Positions 15,138 to 19,912 of a stretch of 19,912 nt of DNA are shown piece by piece. The position numbers were made by a program, and so were the translations under genes. How positions within the stretch are numbered: position 1 is the first letter of the stretch; each line of letters opens with the position of its first letter. Below the pieces are notes generated by a model. That model was given only the letters and a program-made list of their open reading frames with translations, ran no database searches and was not told the origin of the DNA. The DNA is from RUG721 sp040307385 (GTDB taxonomy: Bacteria; Actinomycetota; Coriobacteriia; Coriobacteriales; Atopobiaceae): contig JAWRJQ010000101.1 of the NCBI GenBank assembly GCA_040307385.1, forward strand, positions 1 to 19,912, in the 5' to 3' direction.

Positions 15138-15341
15138 CTATCGGCCATGCTCCACGTCACCCTTTCCCGCGACCTCCGGTGCCAGAATCTCAAAAGGAAA
15201 CGTTCCCGCGCGATTGAACGCACAGATGAACATGCGTATCGCGTTCGAGGGTGTGGTTCCGATGAGCTCGGTGGCCTCGAAGAAGCGATCCTTCTCCGCC
15301 GGGGAGACCTTTGCTACGACTGGCGTCATTTTTTCTGCCAT
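15138..15341 (-). CDS. RelB/DinJ family antitoxin, apparently without toxin
   Basis: 67 aa. The ribbon-helix-helix pattern of RelB/DinJ antitoxins is clear: a short N-terminal strand, KVSPAEKDRFFEATELIG, then the signature TTPSNAIRMFICAFNRAGTFPFEI. The family dimer binds operator DNA and neutralises a RelE/YafQ-type ribonuclease. The short C-terminal tail (LAPEVAGKGDVEHGR) would normally bind the toxin. No RelE/YafQ-like frame follows within the 225 nt to the next gene, nor precedes it, so it seems an orphan or the remnant of a broken pair. The ribosome-binding site is poor. Its promoter overlaps an inverted repeat. Confidence 0.8.
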   Translation of the reverse strand: MAEKMTPVVAKVSPAEKDRFFEATELIGTTPSNAIRMFICAFNRAGTFPFEILAPEVAGKGDVEHGR

Positions 15342-15374
15342 AACACCCGTATCCTGCGTTTCTCGGCTGCGTAT

Positions 15375-15426
15375 GGGTATTACTTAGTATAATTTTGTTA
15401 TACCCTCGAACCACAGTATGACACAA
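15375..15426 (-). promoter_or_regulatory. Promoter and operator of the RelB/DinJ antitoxin gene
   Basis: On the minus strand TTGTGT (15426-15421), an 18-nt spacer and TATAAC (15402-15397) form a plausible promoter. Two overlapping inverted repeats cover the -10 region: GTATAA/TTATAC (15387-15403) and GGGTAT/ATACCC (15375-15405). This is the usual layout for autorepression by a ribbon-helix-helix antitoxin. Confidence 0.55.
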
Positions 15427-15452
15427 GAAACGACTGCGTCAACAGTCGTTTC
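15427..15452 (-). terminator. Intrinsic terminator of the alpha/beta hydrolase gene
   Basis: Perfect 10-bp arms GAAACGACTG and CAGTCGTTTC enclose a 6-nt loop. On the minus strand the stem ends in GTTTC and runs into TTGTGT. It lies 54 nt past the hydrolase stop and abuts the -35 box of the antitoxin promoter. Confidence 0.65.
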
Positions 15453-15506
15453 CAGAAAGGCGTGAGCGGCTAGCTTTTGCAGAGGAGCGGCTGCTCGGGG
15501 CTGGGT

Positions 15507-16436
15507 TTAGATCTGCTCGTAGAGCCAATCGATGACGAAATCGGCAACGTAGTCCTTGATATCGAAGTAGTTGTGGATCTCGTGGCGATAGCCGCTCCAC
15601 AGCTTGGTGGTGACTCGATGGCCGGTGTCGATGAGCCAATTGGCGCACTGATACACGCCCTCGCCGTAGCAGCCCACGGGGTCTTGGTCGCCGGCGATGA
15701 GCAGGATGGGCAGATCGCGCGGGACCTTCTCGGCCCAGTCGGTGCCTTGGATGAAAGTCATCATGTCGATGAAATCGCGCAGGCTGATGTTGTGCGTGGG
15801 ATGCGTGAACGCATCGAACGGGTCGTTGGCGTGGTCGTATTGCACTGCGGGATCATGGCAGATCCACTCGTTGCCCAGTACGGCGCCCTCATCGCAGCGC
15901 TCGAACATCCAGCCCAGAAGATCGGCCACGAACGATGGATCGCTCTCGTGGGCAAGGCCTGCCTTAACGGCGGCATCGACCTTCTCGCGCACGGCAGGCG
16001 CGTGGGCGAACACGCCCGTGGTACCGCAGTAGACGGCACCGGTGAGCAGGTCGCCGTACGTAGCGGAGAAGTCTCGCGCGATCATGGAGCCCATAGAGTG
16101 CCCGAACAGGAAGTACGGCAGATCGGGATACTTCGCAACCACACAGTCATGGAAGCGCTTCTCGTCCTCCATCATGGTATGCGGGCCGGCATCACCCCAG
16201 TCGCCCCAGGTGTTGTTGGCGATGGCCGTGGCGCCATGGCCCACGTGATCGTTGGCGGCAACGATGTAGCCCGCCTCCATGAGCGAGACGATCAGGTGGA
16301 AGTAACGGCGCGAATGCTCGCCGAAGCCGTGGATGAGCTGGACGATGCCCTCGGGTTCGGCGACGGCGGGCACATAGACCCAGCCGGTCACCTCGTCGCG
16401 AGCGTTAGACGATGCGAACGTGATCTCATGCAGCAT
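15507..16436 (-). CDS. Alpha/beta hydrolase, monoacylglycerol lipase/lysophospholipase-like
   Basis: 309-aa serine hydrolase of the Hydrolase_4 type. Oxyanion-hole motif LIHGFGEHSRRY (34-45), NDHVGHG (62-68), nucleophile elbow GHSMGS with S114, acid D252 in AGDQDPVG, and H285 in GYRHEIHNY form a complete catalytic set. There is no signal peptide, so it should be cytoplasmic, hydrolysing monoacylglycerols, lysophospholipids or similar esters; the true substrate is unknown. ATG at 16436 has GAGAGGAG upstream. It stands as a single-gene unit with a strong terminator. Confidence 0.9.
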   Translation of the reverse strand: MLHEITFASSNARDEVTGWVYVPAVAEPEGIVQLIHGFGEHSRRYFHLIVSLMEAGYIVAANDHVGHGATAIANNTWGDWGDAGPHTMMEDEKRFHDCVVAKYPDLPYFLFGHSMGSMIARDFSATYGDLLTGAVYCGTTGVFAHAPAVREKVDAAVKAGLAHESDPSFVADLLGWMFERCDEGAVLGNEWICHDPAVQYDHANDPFDAFTHPTHNISLRDFIDMMTFIQGTDWAEKVPRDLPILLIAGDQDPVGCYGEGVYQCANWLIDTGHRVTTKLWSGYRHEIHNYFDIKDYVADFVIDWLYEQI

Positions 16437-16530
16437 GGTGTCTCCTCTCGTGTCGGTGAGCAGGGCGGATACGCCTCCTTGCCACCATTATGAGACGATG
16501 CGCACGCGTTGCAAGCAGGCAGGACCCGGT

Positions 16531-16540
16531 TTGCCGCACA
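16531..16540. repeat. Half-copy of the GTGCGGCAA repeat
   Basis: TTGCCGCACA here matches one arm of the palindromic elements at 16592 and 17793. It lies in the hydrolase/nuclease-like gene spacer, about 50 nt from the complete left element. Confidence 0.5.
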
Positions 16541-16591
16541 CGTGGTTAAATAAGAGGATAAACGAAGCTTTTACCAGCGAGTTTACCGATT

Positions 16592-16625
16592 TTGCCGCAC
16601 AAGCGATTGGGTTATGCGGCAAGAA
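16592..16625. repeat. 34-bp palindromic element, left copy
   Basis: The unit is TTGCCGCACAAG, an 8-nt spacer, then TTATGCGGCAAGAA. The arms pair over 11 bp with one mismatch. It begins 15 nt past the stop of paralogue B. The copy at 17793-17826 has the same length, the same orientation and the same AAGAA extension but a different spacer, so this is a repeated unit and not just a local hairpin. No U-tract follows on the minus strand, which argues against a terminator. Confidence 0.6.
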
Positions 16626-16640
16626 TGCGCTCCCTCCCCA

Positions 16641-17603
16641 TCATCCGCGCAGAGAGAACCTCGGATACGCAAAGCCCGTTACGTCTCCGATCAGCTTCTG
16701 GAGTGCCGACCTCTCGGGGAGAAGCTCTTCCATCCCCAGCTCCCTCCTCAGCCATCTCCCCAGCACAAGCATCTGCCGCGCGCTTCTGAACTGCTGAGCT
16801 GTAACAAATCGCACGGAGTACCCCTGCGATTCGAGCGCGGAGGACCGGGTGAGGTCATCGCCGAAACGCCCCTCATGTCTGAGCCGCCCATTAACCTCGA
16901 GCACCACGCGCTTCCCACGCCATACGAGATCGGCCTCCACGACCCTCCTGCCGAGAATGGCGCACCCTGTCCCGCCAAGGCTGATCGCTGCGTTGAGCTC
17001 CGGTCTTGGCACGGCAAACCCACCCAGCTCGCAGGGCGCTGTCAACACCACTGCGAGGCTCGATTCCAGAGGCGAGCGCGATCGCTCCAGCGTGAGCTCG
17101 GCTGCCCGGGACAGTGCGCGCGAACACGAGCAATGCTGCATCTTCACGGCAAAATCGCGCAGCCGGTCGACGGTCGTAAGCTGCGGACGCCTGACAAACC
17201 CATCTTCTGAGCCGGTATCGATGGAGAAGATCCCGCAGTAGCTCATGAGCACGAGAGCGCGGGCTACAGGCGCGGCACCCCGCATCAGAAGCGCGGCATT
17301 GAACTCGGGGCACAGCGCATAGACGCTCGGAGCGAGGCGGATGAGCGCGCCTTCCACCACCGGTCCGCTCCATACGTGGGCGCGAACCTCCGCATCGCGC
17401 ACGCGCATCGTTGGCTCGGGGACAAGCACATGGACCGGCTGCTCGAGCGGCGGAAGCACGGAGAGCGCTCTCCTCAGCTCCCGTCTGCCCGCCCGGCACG
17501 TCTCGAATTCCACCCGTCCGGCGCGATCAAGCGCATGAAGCCTCTTCAGCGCCAGCAAATCGAGGATCTTCTCGGCAGATGGACCGCATAGGCATATGCT
17601 CAT
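16641..17603 (-). CDS. Putative AbiEi/DUF559-like nuclease-fold protein (paralogue B)
   Basis: 320 aa. Residues about 178-275 show a DUF559/Vsr-like PD-(D/E)XK core: SPLESSL (E179), VEADLVW (D225), VVLEVNGRLRH (E236, N238, H243), then a helix with RSSALESQGYSVRFVTAQQ. The sequence E-V-N-G-x-x-x-H resembles the actinobacterial DUF559 pattern E-V-D-G-x-x-x-H. The N-terminal 175 residues (MSICLCGPSA start, VHVLVPEP, AHVWSG, YCGIFS) parallel the protein at 13932-14912. AbiEi-like transcriptional antitoxin, defence nuclease or repeat-associated nuclease are all possible. The ATG at 17603 has AAGGAGG upstream. It is bracketed by direct copies of a 34-bp palindromic element. Confidence 0.68.
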   Translation of the reverse strand: MSICLCGPSAEKILDLLALKRLHALDRAGRVEFETCRAGRRELRRALSVLPPLEQPVHVLVPEPTMRVRDAEVRAHVWSGPVVEGALIRLAPSVYALCPEFNAALLMRGAAPVARALVLMSYCGIFSIDTGSEDGFVRRPQLTTVDRLRDFAVKMQHCSCSRALSRAAELTLERSRSPLESSLAVVLTAPCELGGFAVPRPELNAAISLGGTGCAILGRRVVEADLVWRGKRVVLEVNGRLRHEGRFGDDLTRSSALESQGYSVRFVTAQQFRSARQMLVLGRWLRRELGMEELLPERSALQKLIGDVTGFAYPRFSLRG

Positions 17604-17791
17604 AGGACCTCCTTGGTAGCCGGAGATCCTTCATATCACATGGGCTTTTCGGATAGCTGACGCCGAGCGGGCGGATGGCTGTCGAACATGAGCGGAATCA
17701 GCCGATAGATAAGGAACACGTCCCTGAACGCTCGTTTTGTCGATCGTTTGAGAATTCAAGAGAACTCTACGGGATCGATGGAGAAAACGGG

Positions 17792-17826
17792 CTTGCCGCA
17801 CAAGTACGAGGCTTGTGCGGCAAGAA
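17792..17826. repeat. 34-bp palindromic element, right copy
   Basis: Perfect 13-bp arms CTTGCCGCACAAG (17792-17804) and CTTGTGCGGCAAG (17812-17824) around TACGAGG, followed by AA as in the left copy. It lies 189 nt upstream of the paralogue B start. It is the main identifiable content of the 332-nt gene-free stretch 17604-17935, with the half-copy and terminator listed separately; nothing gene-like is seen in the rest. Confidence 0.65.
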
Positions 17827-17875
17827 CTGCATTTCAGCAGGTCAACCTATAGTTGCGTATTTGATAAAAACAGGC

Positions 17876-17884
17876 ATGCGGCAA
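17876..17884. repeat. Half-copy of the GTGCGGCAA repeat
   Basis: ATGCGGCAA, matching the right-hand arm of the left palindromic element (TTATGCGGCAA). It lies beside the terminator hairpin of the gene at 17936-18448. Confidence 0.4.
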
Positions 17885-17925
17885 AAGCAGCCGGGCCGGA
17901 GAATGGCCTCGGGCACCGGACCGGC
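17882..17925 (-). terminator. Probable terminator of the 170-aa hypothetical gene
   Basis: GCCGGGCCGG (17890-17899) and CCGGACCGGC (17916-17925) pair with one mismatch. Reading the minus strand, the stem is followed by TGCTTTTGCC. Position is 11 nt past the stop codon. The T-run is short, so termination may be partial. Confidence 0.5.
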
Positions 17926-17935
17926 AATCGCAGCC

Positions 17936-18448
17936 TTACTTGTCGTTTCCGAGCAGCGAGGAGGCAATGCCGACGATGTCGTCGAGGCCGATGCCGTCGG
18001 AGAGATCGACGCCGCCCTTCTTGCCCTTGCCCGTCGCGATGCCGGTGGAATTCGCGATGGTCAGCAGCGAGCCGGCAATGGTGGCGAGCTTGCCCAGATC
18101 GAGGTTCAGGCCCGAGCCTGCGGGCTTCTCCTCAGCCTGCTCGGCTTTCCCGGCGGAAGGAACCCCCAGCAGATTGCCGAACAGAGACCCTGCAAGGGTG
18201 TGCACGGAGTTGTCGTTCTGCCCGAGCAGCGTGGAGGCCATGCTGCCGAGCGCATCGAAGTCGACCGCCTTGCCCTGGGCGAGCGACGACACGGCGGTGA
18301 CGACCTCGGCGGCCTCGTTGCGGCTGACCTCCTGAGCGCCGGTGACGCTGCGCACCGTGGAATACGGATGCTCGACAAGGCTTCCGAGCACGGAAGGGTT
18401 GTCTTGCGCGAGGCCGATGAGAGCGCCGACGATGCTTTGAATGTCCAT
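17936..18448 (-). CDS. Hypothetical 170-aa helical protein
   Basis: Not recognised with certainty. The protein is rich in Ala, Gly, Leu and Ser. Short amphipathic helices recur (IVGALIGLAQDNPSVLGSL, LGSMASTLLGQND, LAGSLFGNLLG, LATIAGSLLTIAN, DIVGIASSLLGNDK), with an Ala/Glu/Lys linker at 99-112. There is no signal peptide and no full membrane segment. The repeated (L/I)xxxASxLLG pattern suggests internal duplication of a helical unit, perhaps a self-associating structural protein. Start 18448 has AAGGAG 8 nt upstream, and a TATCAT box (18492-18487) may be its -10. It appears monocistronic with its own terminator. Confidence 0.7.
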   Translation of the reverse strand: MDIQSIVGALIGLAQDNPSVLGSLVEHPYSTVRSVTGAQEVSRNEAAEVVTAVSSLAQGKAVDFDALGSMASTLLGQNDNSVHTLAGSLFGNLLGVPSAGKAEQAEEKPAGSGLNLDLGKLATIAGSLLTIANSTGIATGKGKKGGVDLSDGIGLDDIVGIASSLLGNDK

Positions 18449-18551
18449 GGAAATACTCCTTCACGAAAAGGGACAGTGCCTCTCACATGATAAACCGCAT
18501 GGTTCTTCACAAGAGCCCACGCCCTCGTCGCTACCGTTTGCGGGCGAAAAC

Positions 18552-19712
18552 CTACTTCTTGGGCTTGCTTTTGGGAACGAGCGTAATGCCTCCCGACACC
18601 TTGTGCCCCTTCTGCCCCGGCAGGCCGCGGCGGAACCGGTCGAAGCTCTCGCGGACGCGCATGATGCGCTGATGCACGTTGCGGCCACCGTGGCTGCGCA
18701 GGCCCAGGAGCGGCACCATGCCGATGATGGGGCCGATGTATTCGACGAAGCGCCACACCACGAAAGCTGCCGTGATCGTAGAGCCGAAGATGGGCCTGAA
18801 CAGCATGGCGAACCCGCCCTCGGCGCCGCCGCTGCCGCCCGGAAGCGGAATGGCGGAGGTGAGCAGCTCGAGCATGGAGCCCGCAGCCAAGCAGGTGAGC
18901 AGATCGACGTTGAAGCCGAACGCGTTGGCCACGAACCACGGCAGCGCATACTGGCAGGCCAGCTGCGCCAAGGAAACCATGAGCGCGAGCAGCATCATCG
19001 GGGCGTCCTTCGCGGCGCTCTTGAAGCCGTCGGAGAACTCCTGCACCTGATTGTTCACCACATCGTGCCAGCGATCGAAGTCGGCCTTGAGCGGGGTTTT
19101 CTCAAGCAGGCGGATGATCGCGTTGCCCGAGCGCTTCACGAAGCCCGGGCAGAGGCAGATCACGAGCAGGGCAAAGACCTCGACGATCTTCACGCCGAAC
19201 AGCACGAGGCCGATCACCGCGAAATTGCCCACGACCTCGAAGAAGTACCGATAGCGGAAGATGAGCATGACAGCGGCGAAGATGCCCTCGGCAGCCTCGT
19301 ACACGATGAAGCGCGTGTACTGCAGGGCCGATGAGGACCCCACCGAGAGGCCCGCGCGCGTGAGCCGGTAGATCTGAGCCGGGGCGGCGCCGGTTCCGCC
19401 CGGCGAGAGGAACGAGAAGAAGATGCCCGCCGCCTCGACGCTCATGAGGTCGCGGAAGCCCAGCGGCGAGGACTTCTCGCGCGCCACGGGAACCGCATAG
19501 CCCACCACGCCGAGCAGATAGTAGCAGCACATGCACCCGAAACCGCGCAGCACCCACCATCCATCGACGCCGCCCAGCGAGGAGAGGAACTCGCCCAGCT
19601 GGCCCGAGATGATCACGTAGAGAATGTAGATGAGCATGACCGCGCCCAAGAACAGCACGCTCTTGCGCACCGAGACGAACTCGTTGCGCTCGTGCTTGGA
19701 CGTGGATTGCAC
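18552..19712 (-). CDS. YbhN/UPF0104 family (LPG-synthase TM-like) membrane protein
   Basis: 386 aa from the GTG at 19712. Seven to eight hydrophobic segments are seen (about 17-37, 56-77, 92-104, 135-153, 162-188, 238-262, 270-290, 306-334). The two glycine-rich hairpins typical of the family are present: FLSPGGTGAAPAQIYR (101-116) and PLPGGSGGAEGGFAM (289-303). The basic C-terminus is cytoplasmic. This family corresponds to the flippase-like membrane part of lysylphosphatidylglycerol synthases; no synthase domain is attached, so a lipid transport role is inferred. The reading frame stays open upstream to about 19808. An ideal Shine-Dalgarno there points to an AUA codon at 19766 as the true start (404 aa), whereas the GTG has none. 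Coordinates given are the conservative version. Confidence 0.85.
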   Translation of the reverse strand: MQSTSKHERNEFVSVRKSVLFLGAVMLIYILYVIISGQLGEFLSSLGGVDGWWVLRGFGCMCCYYLLGVVGYAVPVAREKSSPLGFRDLMSVEAAGIFFSFLSPGGTGAAPAQIYRLTRAGLSVGSSSALQYTRFIVYEAAEGIFAAVMLIFRYRYFFEVVGNFAVIGLVLFGVKIVEVFALLVICLCPGFVKRSGNAIIRLLEKTPLKADFDRWHDVVNNQVQEFSDGFKSAAKDAPMMLLALMVSLAQLACQYALPWFVANAFGFNVDLLTCLAAGSMLELLTSAIPLPGGSGGAEGGFAMLFRPIFGSTITAAFVVWRFVEYIGPIIGMVPLLGLRSHGGRNVHQRIMRVRESFDRFRRGLPGQKGHKVSGGITLVPKSKPKK

Positions 19713-19763
19713 CGTGGTCTTGGGAGCAACCTTGGCCTGGGGCTTGTCTGTCTGCTGCGCGGC

Positions 19764-19779
19764 TATGGCCTGCTCTCCT
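19764..19779 (-). promoter_or_regulatory. Shine-Dalgarno and putative AUA start of the YbhN-like gene
   Basis: Minus strand AGGAG (19779-19775) stands 8 nt before ATA (19766-19764), in frame with the membrane protein 18 codons ahead of the first GTG. The frame from ATA would give an N-terminus I/M-AAQQTDKPQAKVAPKTT. No ATG, GTG or TTG lies in this frame between the upstream TAG and the GTG at 19712. Confidence 0.5.
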
Positions 19780-19842
19780 CTCCGAGCACGGGAACCATCT
19801 ATAGCCTTCTAAGGATACATAAAACGTTTGAACGTTCTGTGG

Positions 19843-19853
19843 CTGTGCGGCAA
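19843..19853. repeat. Half-copy of the GTGCGGCAA repeat
   Basis: CTGTGCGGCAA in the upstream region of the YbhN-like gene, matching one arm of the palindromic elements flanking paralogue B. Nothing gene-like is seen in the last 100 nt of the window. Confidence 0.35.
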
Positions 19854-19912
19854 CATCATCGCAACGACAGGCGGCATGCCGTCCAGACAACCGAGAAGGG
19901 CGCCGGATAGAA

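Noticed and set aside
14946..15223. Short minus-strand frames downstream of the antitoxin as a RelE/YafQ toxin
   Set aside because: Neither the 60-aa nor the 66-aa frame shows the RelE/YafQ fold pattern or catalytic residues; kept only as a question in the findings.
16531..17884. CRISPR array from repeated GTGCGGCAA motifs
   Set aside because: Copies are irregularly spaced, palindromic and partly single-armed, with a gene between them and no cas genes.

Overview
The window is high-GC (about two-thirds G+C by eye), and almost every gene lies on the minus strand. Gene content, start and Shine-Dalgarno style, and protein composition suggest an anaerobic actinobacterium of the Coriobacteriia, most like Collinsella. 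This is an inference from style and gene content; no database was consulted.

Layout from left to right. (1) 1-3216: branched-chain aminotransferase (minus) diverges from a threonine-aldolase-type PLP enzyme (plus, the only plus-strand gene). A HAD phosphatase and a tRNA-Thr(CGU), with its own promoter and terminator, follow on the minus strand. (2) 3285-7968: a tight six-gene minus-strand cluster that reads, in transcription order, long-form hibernation factor HPF, DegV lipid-binding protein, 3-hydroxyisobutyrate-dehydrogenase-like enzyme with a Cys/His-rich tail, HEAT-like protein, membrane-anchored SurA-N-like protein, and DUF523 protein. (3) 8163-10093: an orphan solute-binding lipoprotein preceded by a roughly 300-nt highly structured leader or ncRNA, and ComF upstream of that. 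(4) 10175-13517: metG-ksgA-tatD, closely packed and translationally coupled. (5) 13518-17935: an accessory stretch with two distant paralogues of an AbiEi/DUF559-like putative nuclease, an orphan RelB/DinJ antitoxin, an alpha/beta hydrolase and several unusual intergenic repeats. (6) 17936-19912: a small hypothetical protein and a YbhN/UPF0104 (LPG-synthase-TM-like) membrane protein whose best start codon is AUA.

The housekeeping blocks (translation, ribosome hibernation, rRNA methylation, amino-acid metabolism) look ordinary. The most unusual signals are non-coding. One is a MITE-like 151-bp element with 23-bp terminal inverted repeats and a 7-bp flanking direct repeat beside the first nuclease-like gene. 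Another is a pair of 34-bp palindromic elements in direct orientation bracketing the second nuclease-like gene, with further half-copies nearby. The third is the structured RNA region between comF and the lipoprotein gene, which also lies near hpf and could be a raiA-type RNA.
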